Assembly: GCF_004152845.1 (NCBI RefSeq)
Contig: NZ_SEON01000002.1
Location: 744,001 to 808,000 of the forward strand
DNA: 64,000 nt
From: Sphingobium fuliginis
Lineage (GTDB): Bacteria > Pseudomonadota > Alphaproteobacteria > Sphingomonadales > Sphingomonadaceae
Direction of reading: 5' to 3'
In this document: positions 19,914 through 27,625 of the stretch, piece after piece
Layout of the letters: each line of letters begins with the position of its first letter
How positions within the stretch are numbered: position 1 is the stretch's first letter
Translations under genes and position numbers: made by a program
The notes under the pieces: model-generated
What the model was told of the DNA's origin: nothing
Seen by the model: the letters and a program-made list of their open reading frames with translations, nothing else
Databases searched by the model: none

Positions 19914-20911
19914 TGCCGTCCGTGGATGAATCCATGATCCGGTCGCTGGTCCAGTTCGAGGAAGGCGGCCGCCGCGGCGTCGCCGCCCTCGACCGGACCG
20001 GCGCGGCCCGGCGCGTGGAGGGCGCAAGCTCCACCCGCGCGCTGGCGCTGGAGGCGATTGCGGCCGGGCAGGGCCTGGCCGCCATGGCGGAAGCGCGGCT
20101 GGGCGGGGCGGTGGACCTTTCCGCCGTCCGGCTGCTCTGCCCCATCGACCATGAGGATGCCGCGCACCTGCTGGTCGCGGGCACCGGCCTCACCCATCTC
20201 GGCTCGGCGGAAGGCCGCGACAAGATGCACAAGGCGGCCGCGTCGGGCGATCTGACCGACAGCATGCGCATGTTCCTGATGGGCGTGGAGGGCGGCAAGC
20301 CCGCCGACGGCGGCGTCGGCGCGCAGCCCGAATGGTTCTACAAGGGCGACGGCCAGATACTGGTCCATCCCGGCGAGGATTTCACCATGCCGGCCTTCGC
20401 GGAGGATGGCGGGGAGGAGCCGGAGGTCGCCGGCATCTACCTGATCGACGGGGACGGCGCGCCGGTTCGCCTCGGCTTTGCCATCGGCAATGAATTTTCC
20501 GATCATGTGACCGAACGCGGCAATTATCTGTGGCTTGCGCACAGCAAGCTGCGTCAGGCCGCGCTGGGCCCCGAACTGCTGCTGGGCGACCTGCCGGAGG
20601 ACCTGCGCGGCACCAGCCGCATCGTCCGCAATGGCGTGACGGTGTGGGAAAAGCCCTTCCTTTCCGGCGAGACCAACATGTCCCACCGGATCGACAATCT
20701 GGAACATCATCATTTCAAATATGGCCTGTTCCGCCGTCCGGGCGACATCCATGTCCATTTCTTCGGCACCGCCACCCTTTCCTTTTCGGAAGGCTTCGCC
20801 GCGCAGGAAGGCGATGTGTTCGAGGTGGAGGCCGCGCCCTTCACCCTGCCCGTGCGCAACGGCCTGCGCCGCGCGGCGGACGAGGGCAAGACGAAGGTGA
20901 AAGTCCTATGA
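19913..20911 (+). CDS. araD1: AraD1-type 2-keto-3-deoxy-sugar-acid dehydratase (FAH superfamily)
   Basis: The 332-residue product has the fumarylacetoacetate-hydrolase fold signatures of the GguC/AraD1 group (G-E-D-F-T-M-P-A-F, the acidic metal-binding stretch E-E-P-E-V-A-G-I-Y, and I-G-N-E-F-S-D-H). It is predicted to dehydrate 2-keto-3-deoxy-arabonate to ketoglutarate semialdehyde, the step between its two upstream neighbours. I chose the ATG at 19913 because it overlaps the preceding stop. It overlaps the next gene as ATGA. The alternative is an FAH-family hydrolase of unrelated function, unlikely in this operon. Confidence 0.8.
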   Translation: MPSVDESMIRSLVQFEEGGRRGVAALDRTGAARRVEGASSTRALALEAIAAGQGLAAMAEARLGGAVDLSAVRLLCPIDHEDAAHLLVAGTGLTHLGSAEGRDKMHKAAASGDLTDSMRMFLMGVEGGKPADGGVGAQPEWFYKGDGQILVHPGEDFTMPAFAEDGGEEPEVAGIYLIDGDGAPVRLGFAIGNEFSDHVTERGNYLWLAHSKLRQAALGPELLLGDLPEDLRGTSRIVRNGVTVWEKPFLSGETNMSHRIDNLEHHHFKYGLFRRPGDIHVHFFGTATLSFSEGFAAQEGDVFEVEAAPFTLPVRNGLRRAADEGKTKVKVL

Positions 20912-21831
20912 CCATCAGGGCAGGCCTTGTGGGCCTGGGCAAGATCGCCCGCGACCAGCACCTTCCCGCCATCGCGAAGACCGGCGGCATAGACCTTGTC
21001 GCCGTCGCCAGCCGCAATGCGCGGGGCGAGGGCGTGAACAACTATCCCGATATGGACGCGATGCTGGCGGGGGAGCCGGACATGGACGCCGTGATCCTCT
21101 GCCAGCCGCCGCAGGTCCGATACCAGGCGGCGCGGCAGGCGATCCTGGCGGGCAAGCACGTCTTCCTGGAAAAGCCGCCGGGCGCCACCGTGTCGGAAGT
21201 GGAGGCGCTGATCGCCCTCGCCCGCGCGCAGGGCGTCACCCTTTATGCAAGCTGGCACAGCCGCTATGCCGCCGCGGTCGCGCAGGCGAAGGCGTGGGTG
21301 GCGGAGCGCACGATCCGGCACATCGACATCCAGTGGCGCGAGGATGTCCGCCACTGGCATCCGGGCCAGCCGTGGATCTGGGAAGCGGGCGGGTTCGGCG
21401 TGTTCGATCCGGGCATCAACGCCCTGTCGATCCTGACGGAGATCGTGCCGGAGCCGGTGACGATGCTGTCGGCCAGCCTGGAAGTGCCGGAGAACAGGGA
21501 CGCGCCCATCGGCGCCGCGCTGAGCATGGCGACGGCGTCGGGCGCGACGGTCGAGGCCGTGTTCGACTGGCGCCAGACCGGCCCGCAGACATGGGACATC
21601 GCGGTCGAGACGGCGAATGGCAGCCTGCTGCTGTCGGAGGGCGGCAATATGCTGCGCCTGGACGGGGAAATCCAGATCAAGGCGCCGGACGAGGAATATC
21701 CGGCCATGTATCGCCGCTTCGTGGGGCTGGTCGAGGACCGGGCGATCGACGCCGACATCGCGCCGCTGCGTTTGGTGGCGGACGCCTTCCTTTGTGGGCG
21801 GCATTGCCCTACGACGGCCTTCGAGGACTGA
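20908..21831 (+). CDS. Galactose/arabinose 1-dehydrogenase (Gfo/Idh/MocA family)
   Basis: The 307-residue product has a Rossmann N-terminus (G-L-V-G-L-G-K-I-A-R-D-Q-H-L-P-A-I) and the E-K-P-P-G-A-T motif. It closely resembles D-galactose 1-dehydrogenase and Azospirillum L-arabinose 1-dehydrogenase (W-K/R-E-D-V-R-x-W-H-P-G-Q-x-W-I-W-E and G-V-F-D-P-G-I-N-A-L-S). It would oxidise the free sugar to its lactone, the entry step of the pathway. Enzymes of this type often accept both sugars, so the physiological substrate is open. Its start overlaps the araD1 stop (ATGA). No lactonase or sugar transporter lies nearby. Confidence 0.85.
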   Translation: MTIRAGLVGLGKIARDQHLPAIAKTGGIDLVAVASRNARGEGVNNYPDMDAMLAGEPDMDAVILCQPPQVRYQAARQAILAGKHVFLEKPPGATVSEVEALIALARAQGVTLYASWHSRYAAAVAQAKAWVAERTIRHIDIQWREDVRHWHPGQPWIWEAGGFGVFDPGINALSILTEIVPEPVTMLSASLEVPENRDAPIGAALSMATASGATVEAVFDWRQTGPQTWDIAVETANGSLLLSEGGNMLRLDGEIQIKAPDEEYPAMYRRFVGLVEDRAIDADIAPLRLVADAFLCGRHCPTTAFED

Positions 21832-21849
21832 ACCGGGGGGGCCTGAACA

Positions 21850-22605
21850 TTGGGAAGCGAGCGCAAGGACGTAACGGAACGCAAATTCGCGACGGACGAA
21901 GGCTCGCTTCGCATCCATCAGGCCATCGCCCGGCAATTGGGCACGGCGATCCTGATGGGCGTCCACAAGCCCGGCGACCTGTTCGAGGGGGAGATCGAGG
22001 CGTCGGAGCGGCTTCACGTATCCCGCACCGCCTATCGCGAGGCGGTGCGCATCCTGATCGCCAAGGGAATGCTGGAAAGCCGGCCCAAGGCCGGTACCCG
22101 CGTGCTGCCGCGCAGCCGATGGAATGTGCTGGACCCGGAAATGCTCGCCTGGATGTTCGCGGGGGAGCCGGACCGCGACTTCATCCGCGACCTGTTCGAA
22201 CTGCGCGGCGTGATCGAACCGGCGGCGGCCGAATTCGCGGCGCGGCGGCGGACCGACGAGCAACTGGCGATCATGGCGCGGGCGCTGGACGAGATGGAAA
22301 AGCACGGCCTTTCGACGCCGGAAGGGCGGGCGGCGGACCAGCGTTTCCATCATGCGGTGCTGGCGGCGACGCATAATGACGCGCTCGCCGCGCTGGCCAG
22401 TTCGGTGGGGGCGGCGGTGAGTTGGACCACCACCTTCAAGCATCGCAAGAAGCTGCTGCCGCGCGATCCCCTGCCCGATCACAAGGCGGTCTATCGCGCC
22501 ATCGCCACCCGCGACACGGCCGCCGCGCGCAACGGCATGGTGGAGTTGCTGCGGCTGGCCATGGCGGACATGGACGTGGTCATGACGGAACCCGGCAAGC
22601 TTTAA
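21850..22605 (+). CDS. FadR-subfamily GntR transcriptional regulator
   Basis: The product (251 residues) has an N-terminal winged helix-turn-helix (about residues 18-75, S-E-R-L-H-V-S-R-T-A-Y-R-E-A-V-R). A C-terminal all-helical FCD ligand domain follows (L-F-E-L-R-G-V-I-E-P-A-A-A-E and A-D-Q-R-F-H-H-A-V). Such regulators are usually relieved by a pathway sugar acid. It is the last gene of the operon and probably controls it from the 16.4-kb intergenic region. The only possible start in this frame is TTG at 21850, with a weak ribosome binding site. Confidence 0.85.
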   Translation: MGSERKDVTERKFATDEGSLRIHQAIARQLGTAILMGVHKPGDLFEGEIEASERLHVSRTAYREAVRILIAKGMLESRPKAGTRVLPRSRWNVLDPEMLAWMFAGEPDRDFIRDLFELRGVIEPAAAEFAARRRTDEQLAIMARALDEMEKHGLSTPEGRAADQRFHHAVLAATHNDALAALASSVGAAVSWTTTFKHRKKLLPRDPLPDHKAVYRAIATRDTAAARNGMVELLRLAMADMDVVMTEPGKL

Positions 22606-22678
22606 CAGGGCGTAGAAAAGCGGGCGCCGGCTTTCCGGGCGATGCCGTGGAGGGCCGACCCGGCCGGGTCGGGCGCCG

Positions 22679-24187
22679 TCAGTTCACCGGGGCCCGCCGC
22701 CTGTAGCTGAGCGCTTCGGCCACATGGACGCGCCCGACGCGATCCGCCCCCGCCAGATCGGCGATGGTCCGCGCCACGCGCAGCACGCGGGTATAGCCCC
22801 GCGCCGACAGCTTCATCGCCGCAGCCGCCTGCGCCAGCAGTTCGCGCCCGGCCTGATCCGGCCCGGCGACATCCTCCAGCCGCTCTCCATCGACCTCCGC
22901 ATTGGTGCGCAGCGACGTCCCTTCATAGCGGCGCGTCTGCACGGCCCGTGCGGCGGCGACCCGGACCGCGACCTCCGCCGATCCTTCGGCGGGCGGGGGC
23001 AGGACCAGGTCCGCCGCCGTCACCGCCTGCACCTCCACATGCAGGTCGATGCGGTCGAGCAGCGGTCCCGACACCTTGGCCTGATAGTCCGCCGCGCAGC
23101 GGGGGGCGCGGGAACAGGCCAGCGCCGGATCGCCCAGATGGCCGCAGCGGCAGGGGTTCATCGCCGCCACCAGCTGCACCCGCGCCGGGAAGGTGACATG
23201 CGCATTGGCCCGCGCCACGGTGACTTCCCCCGTCTCCAGGGGCTGCCGCAGCGAATCGAGCACCGTCCGCTGGAATTCGGGCAGTTCGTCGAGGAACAGC
23301 ACGCCCAGATGCGCCATGCTGACCTCGCCCGGCCGCGCCTTGTGCCCGCCGCCGACCAGCGCCGCCATGGAGGCGCTGTGATGCGGATTGCGGAAGGGAC
23401 GGGCGCGGCTGATCCGGCCGCCCTCCAGCGTGCCGGCGACGCTGGCCACCATGGAGGTTTCCAGCGCCTCGCCCGGCGTCAGTTCGGGCAGGATGCCGGG
23501 CAGGCAGCTCGCCATCAGCGACTTGCCCGCGCCGGGCGGGCCGACCATCAGCAGATTATGGCCGCCCGCCGCCGCGATCTCCAGCGCGCGCTTGGCGCTT
23601 TCCTGCCCCTTGACCTGCCTGAGGTCCGCGGTCCGGATCGGCGGCTCCACCTGCCCGGGCTGCGGCGGCGAGAGGGCGGCGGCGCCCTTGAAATGGTTGA
23701 GGATGGCCAGCAGGTCGGGCGCGGCGATCACCTCCACCTGACCGGCCCAGGCGGCTTCGGCGCCCTGCGCCACCGGGCAGACGAGGCCCAGTTCCCGCTC
23801 CCCCGCATGGAGCGCGGCGAGCAGCACGCCGGGCGTCGGAGCGATGCGGCCGTCCAGACCCAGCTCGCCCACGACGACATAGCCCGCCAGCGTCTCGGCA
23901 TCGATCACGCCCATGGCGCCGAGCAGGGCCAGCGCGATGGGGAGGTCGAAATGCGACCCCTCCTTGGGAAGGTCGGCGGGCGAGAGGTTCACGGTGATCC
24001 GCTTGGGCGGCAGCGAAAGGCCGATGGCGGCGATGGCGTTGCGCACCCGCTCCCGGCTTTCCGCGACCGCCTTGTCCGGCAGGCCGACGACGATGAAATT
24101 GGGAAGGCCGGGAACGAGCTGGCACTGAACCTCCACGCCGCGCGCTTCCAGCCCCAGATAGGCGACCGTCGATACCGTCGAAACCAA
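22679..24187 (-). CDS. comM: YifB/ComM-family AAA+ ATPase (Mg-chelatase-like)
   Basis: The 502-residue product has an N-terminal Lon-protease-like (ChlI) domain to about residue 165. The AAA+ core has Walker A G-P-P-G-A-G-K-S, Walker B V-L-F-L-D-E-L-P-E-F and the cysteine-containing M-N-P-C-R-C-G-H. The family includes ComM, a branch-migration helicase in natural transformation. Start: TTG at 24187, giving M-V-S-T-V-S-T-V-A-Y-L-G-L-E as in homologues, with a G-rich ribosome binding site upstream. No other competence gene is nearby. Confidence 0.9.
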   Translation of the reverse strand: MVSTVSTVAYLGLEARGVEVQCQLVPGLPNFIVVGLPDKAVAESRERVRNAIAAIGLSLPPKRITVNLSPADLPKEGSHFDLPIALALLGAMGVIDAETLAGYVVVGELGLDGRIAPTPGVLLAALHAGERELGLVCPVAQGAEAAWAGQVEVIAAPDLLAILNHFKGAAALSPPQPGQVEPPIRTADLRQVKGQESAKRALEIAAAGGHNLLMVGPPGAGKSLMASCLPGILPELTPGEALETSMVASVAGTLEGGRISRARPFRNPHHSASMAALVGGGHKARPGEVSMAHLGVLFLDELPEFQRTVLDSLRQPLETGEVTVARANAHVTFPARVQLVAAMNPCRCGHLGDPALACSRAPRCAADYQAKVSGPLLDRIDLHVEVQAVTAADLVLPPPAEGSAEVAVRVAAARAVQTRRYEGTSLRTNAEVDGERLEDVAGPDQAGRELLAQAAAAMKLSARGYTRVLRVARTIADLAGADRVGRVHVAEALSYRRRAPVN

Positions 24188-24264
24188 TGATGTTCCCCCA
24201 TGCCCCGGACGGCCTCCATGGCGCTCCCGCGAGGGCAGGAGTGCCGCGTCAGGGGCCGAACCGG

Positions 24265-24284
24265 GTTCCTGCCTTCGCAGGAAC
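24265..24284. repeat. Short palindromic extragenic repeat, copy 1
   Basis: GTTCCTGC at 24265-24272 and GCAGGAAC at 24277-24284 form a perfect 8-bp hairpin with a 4-nt loop. The same design recurs at 52064-52083 inside the similar context CCGGGTTCCTGC. It lies between yifB and rlmE, where no other element is visible. Confidence 0.6.
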
Positions 24285-24321
24285 AGGGAGGCATTTCAAT
24301 CTCTTGGTGATGGTGGACGGA

Positions 24322-24993
24322 TCAGCCCTCTTCCGGGCGGCCCTTGAAGCCCTGCGCCACGACATACCATTCGACGCTGCCCTTGCGGCTGGCGGGCGGC
24401 TTGGCATGCTTGATCGTGGTGAAATGCCTTTTGAGGATGGCGAGCAGGTCGGCGTCGGTGCCGCCCGCGAACACCTTGGCCACGAAAGTGCCGCCCTTGC
24501 GCAGATTCTCCACCGCGAACATGGCCGCCGCCTCGACCAGCCCCATGGTGCGCAGATGGTCGGTCGCGGCATGGCCGACGGTGTTCGCCGCCATGTCGGA
24601 AATGACCAGATCGGGCGCGTCGCCCAGCGCCTCCGCCAGCAGGGCGGGCGCGCTGTCGTCCATGAAGTCCATCTGGAACAGGGTGACGCCCGGAATGGGA
24701 TCGGTCGGCAGCAGGTCGATGCCCACCACCTTCGCCTTGGGGCAGAGTTTCCGCACCACCTGCGCCCAGCCGCCAGGCGCCACGCCCAGGTCGACCACCG
24801 CGCGGGACCCCTTTACGAAATGGAACTTCTCGTCCAGTTCGATCAGCTTGAAGGCGGCGCGGCTGCGCCACCCCTCCGCCTTGGCGCGGCGGACATAGGG
24901 GTCGTTCAACTGGCGTTCGAGCCAGCGGGTGGACTGTGCCGTCCGCCCCTTCGCCGTCTTGACCCGCACCTTGCCGGCACCGGTACCTCTCAC
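24322..24993 (-). CDS. rlmE: 23S rRNA (uridine-2552 2'-O)-methyltransferase RlmE
   Basis: The 223-residue product is a Rossmann methyltransferase of the RrmJ/FtsJ family. It has the SAM loop V-D-L-G-V-A-P-G-G-W-A-Q-V, the K-x-x-x-F-K-L helix (R-S-R-A-A-F-K-L), D-x-x-x-P-like V-I-S-D-M-A-A-N, and the catalytic lysine region F-V-A-K-V-F. It methylates U2552 late in 50S assembly. Start: GTG at 24993, following ppx by 10 nt, so they probably form one transcript. Confidence 0.93.
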   Translation of the reverse strand: MRGTGAGKVRVKTAKGRTAQSTRWLERQLNDPYVRRAKAEGWRSRAAFKLIELDEKFHFVKGSRAVVDLGVAPGGWAQVVRKLCPKAKVVGIDLLPTDPIPGVTLFQMDFMDDSAPALLAEALGDAPDLVISDMAANTVGHAATDHLRTMGLVEAAAMFAVENLRKGGTFVAKVFAGGTDADLLAILKRHFTTIKHAKPPASRKGSVEWYVVAQGFKGRPEEG

Positions 24994-25003
24994 AGGGGGC
25001 CTC

Positions 25004-26122
25004 TCACATCTTCACTCCGTCGCGGTCCATCAGGCCGCGCAATATGCCCTCGCGAATGCCGCGATCAGCCACGCCCAGGCGCTGGGCGGGCCAGATGTCG
25101 AGGATGGATTCCAGGATGGCGCAGCCCGCAACGACCAGATCGGCCCGCTCCGTCCCGATGCAGGGCAGCTTCTGCCGCTCCGCCAGGGGCATGGAGGACA
25201 GCCGCGCCGAAATCGCTCGCATCGACGTCGACGGCACGATCAGCCCGTCGATCGCCTGCCGGTCGTAGCGCGGCAGGTCGAGATGCAGGCTGGCCAGCGT
25301 CGTCACCGTGCCCGACGTGCCGAGCAGGCGGATATCCGCCTGCGGAGCCGGCAGGCGGCGGGCCAGCGGCGCGAAGGCATCCGCCACGCGGGCGCGCATC
25401 CGGGCATAGGCGGACAGCCGGTCCATGGGATCGGCATGGTCGAAAGGCTCGCTCTCCGTCAGGGAGACCACGCCCCAGGGGGCGCTCACCCAATCGACGA
25501 TATGCGGCGCGCCGGCGCGATTGGCGTCCACCAGCACCAGTTCGGTCGAGCCACCGCCAATGTCGAAGATGAGCGCGGGGCCGTCGCCCGGCTCCAGCAG
25601 CGCGTGGCAGCCGAGCACCGCCAGCCGCGCCTCTTCCTGCGCGCTGATGATGTCGAGGGCGATGCCGGTTTCCCGATAGACGCGCTGGATGAATTCGGCC
25701 CCGTTGGAGGCGCGGCGGCACGCCTCCGTCGCGACCGAGCGGGCCAGGGTGACGTGCCGGCGGCGCAGCTTGTCGGCGCAGACCGACAGGGCGGAAATCG
25801 CGCGCTCTATGGCGGCGTCGCTGATCCGGCCGGAAGCGGCAAGCCCCTCCCCCAGCCGCACGATTCGCGAAAAGGCGTCGACGACGATGAAGCCGTCCGC
25901 CGATGGCTTGGCGATCAGCAGGCGGCAATTATTGGTGCCAAGGTCGATGGCCGCGTAGGACCGGCGTCCGCGCAGCGGATGAGGCAAAAGGCCCCGCGAT
26001 TTCGACGGGGGAGTGAGGGCCGCAGCCTTGCTCCCATTGCCCTGACCGGAACGGACCCCCTTGCCCGAAATTCCGCCGGCCGGGCCGGAACTCTGCGGCG
26101 ATGGGCGGCTGTGCTGCACCAT
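25004..26122 (-). CDS. ppx: Exopolyphosphatase / pppGpp phosphatase family (Ppx/GppA)
   Basis: The product is about 372 residues and has the actin-like ATPase fold of the Ppx/GppA family. Phosphate-binding signatures are A-A-I-D-L-G-T-N-N-C-R-L-L and F-D-I-G-G-G-S-T-E-L-V, with catalytic-region E in Q-E-E-A-R-L-A. About 55 poorly conserved residues precede the fold. I chose the ATG at 26122, because the open frame further upstream contains only basic, unfamiliar sequence. It lies upstream of rlmE. Confidence 0.85.
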   Translation of the reverse strand: MVQHSRPSPQSSGPAGGISGKGVRSGQGNGSKAAALTPPSKSRGLLPHPLRGRRSYAAIDLGTNNCRLLIAKPSADGFIVVDAFSRIVRLGEGLAASGRISDAAIERAISALSVCADKLRRRHVTLARSVATEACRRASNGAEFIQRVYRETGIALDIISAQEEARLAVLGCHALLEPGDGPALIFDIGGGSTELVLVDANRAGAPHIVDWVSAPWGVVSLTESEPFDHADPMDRLSAYARMRARVADAFAPLARRLPAPQADIRLLGTSGTVTTLASLHLDLPRYDRQAIDGLIVPSTSMRAISARLSSMPLAERQKLPCIGTERADLVVAGCAILESILDIWPAQRLGVADRGIREGILRGLMDRDGVKM

Positions 26123-26225
26123 GGCCGTATCTCTTTTCTTCTTCGCCAGCGCCGAAAAGCGCCGGAACTTGGCGACAAGAGTAGGCAAAGGAACAGGAAA
26201 GCGCAAGGCGGGGCGGACAGCCCCC

Positions 26226-26627
26226 TCAGACAAGCGGCATGAGGGCCGCGACGATCCACCGTTCCTCGGCGCGCAGCACGCCCCAGGCGCGGGCGGCGGC
26301 GCGGCTGTCCATCACCTCCACGCCGATGCCGCGCCCCTCCAGTTCGCGCACGAAGGCGCGCGGCGGCTGGCGCAGGGCGGCGCCCGTGCCGACCAGCAGG
26401 AATTCCGGCTGGACGTCGAGGTCGAACAGGTCGCCCAGATGCGCCACCGTCAGCGCATCGACGGGCGGCGCATCCTGCCAGGCGAGCGCCCGCACCGGGG
26501 AGAGCAGCAGGCCTTCGGGAAAGACATCGTCGCGGACCCGAAAACCCCGCCCCTGAAAGCCGGTGACGATCGGCCCCTGCCCCGATTCATCGCGGCGCAG
26601 CTCTATGCCGGAGCGGTTCCCGTTCAG
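26226..26627 (-). CDS. Mth938-like domain protein with a probable CTG start
   Basis: The 133-residue product is a Mth938/DUF498-type protein (G-P-I-V-T-G-F-Q-G-R-G-F-R-V, P-E-F-L-L-V-G-T-G and G-I-G-V-E-V-M-D-S-R-A-A-A-R-A-W), related to mitochondrial NDUFAF3. The function in bacteria is unproven. No ATG, GTG or TTG lies between secF and the conserved region. A CTG at 26625-26627 overlaps the secF TGA as CTGA and gives M-N-G-N-R-S-G-I-E-L, matching the expected N-terminal length. The next standard start (GTG) would remove about 40 conserved residues. It is the last gene of the yajC-secD-secF transcript. Confidence 0.75.
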   Translation of the reverse strand: MNGNRSGIELRRDESGQGPIVTGFQGRGFRVRDDVFPEGLLLSPVRALAWQDAPPVDALTVAHLGDLFDLDVQPEFLLVGTGAALRQPPRAFVRELEGRGIGVEVMDSRAAARAWGVLRAEERWIVAALMPLV

Positions 26628-27610
26628 GGTCGCGCCCCGTCGTCGCGCGGGCCCATCCGCTCGGCCTGGGCGGCGATATTGACCTTGCTCGCCTTCTTCT
26701 CCGCCGTGGCAGGCGACAGGCCCAGGCTGATGAGCAGCGAGGAGGAGACATAGACCGACGAATAGGTGCCGACGATGATGCCCAGCATCATGGCCGCGGT
26801 GAAGCCGCGCAGCACATGGCCGCCCAGCAGCAGCAGCGCGCCCAGCGCCAGCAGCACCGTGACCGAGGTCATGACCGTGCGCGGCAGCGTTTCGTTGACC
26901 GACAGGTCGATCAGCGACTTCATGTCCATCTTGCGATATTTGCGCATATTTTCGCGGATGCGGTCGTCGATCACCATCTTGTCGTTGATCGAATAGCCCA
27001 CGATGGTCAGCACGGCGGCGACGATGTTGAGGTCGAATTCGAGCTGGGTGATGGCGAAGAAGCCCAGCGTCATCAGCACGTCGTGCATGATCGCGACGAA
27101 GGTCGAGACGCCGAACTGCCATTCATAGCGGAACCAGGAGAAGATCGCGATGCCGATCACCGCCAGCATCACCGCCAGCACGCCGTTCTGGATCAGTTCG
27201 CCCGACACCTTGCCCGACACCGTGTCGTAGCGGGAGAAGGTGACGCCGGGGAATTCCGCCGTCATCGCCTTGCGCGCCTTTTCGACGATGGCGTTGGCCG
27301 CGCCAGCGCCGCCCTGTTCCGGCAGAGGGAGGCGGATCTGCACCGTTTTCGGATCGCCGAACTGCTGGAGCGAACCGTCGCCGACGCCCAGGCGGTCGAT
27401 TACCGTGCGCACCTTGTCGGTCTGCGGCGGCGTTTCGAACTTCGCCTCGATCATCAGGCCGCCGACAAAGTCGACGCCCAGGTTCAGCCCCTTGTAGAAG
27501 GTCGCGCCGACCGCCAGCACCGTCAGCAGCGCCGTCAGGGCAAAGGCCCAGTGGCGCAGCTTGACGAAGCCGATATTGGTGTTGTCCGGGACGAGCTTAA
27601 GCAGTTTCAT
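26624..27610 (-). CDS. secF: Protein-export membrane protein SecF
   Basis: The 328-residue, six-helix RND-like protein works with SecD to use the proton-motive force late in Sec translocation. It shows the N-terminal L-G-V-D-F-V-G-G motif and the F-x-x-x-x-S-I-N-D-K-M-V-I-D-D-R-I-R-E-N block. The C-terminus extends somewhat (ends R-D-D-G-A-R-P). It follows secD by 15 nt. Confidence 0.96.
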   Translation of the reverse strand: MKLLKLVPDNTNIGFVKLRHWAFALTALLTVLAVGATFYKGLNLGVDFVGGLMIEAKFETPPQTDKVRTVIDRLGVGDGSLQQFGDPKTVQIRLPLPEQGGAGAANAIVEKARKAMTAEFPGVTFSRYDTVSGKVSGELIQNGVLAVMLAVIGIAIFSWFRYEWQFGVSTFVAIMHDVLMTLGFFAITQLEFDLNIVAAVLTIVGYSINDKMVIDDRIRENMRKYRKMDMKSLIDLSVNETLPRTVMTSVTVLLALGALLLLGGHVLRGFTAAMMLGIIVGTYSSVYVSSSLLISLGLSPATAEKKASKVNIAAQAERMGPRDDGARP

Positions 27611-27625
27611 GTTTCTCTCCGCCCG

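Noticed and set aside
22606..22678. Palindrome CGACCCGGCCGGGTCG between the GntR gene and yifB as a bidirectional terminator
   Set aside because: There is no T-run on either side; in such GC-rich DNA a short perfect palindrome is weak evidence on its own.
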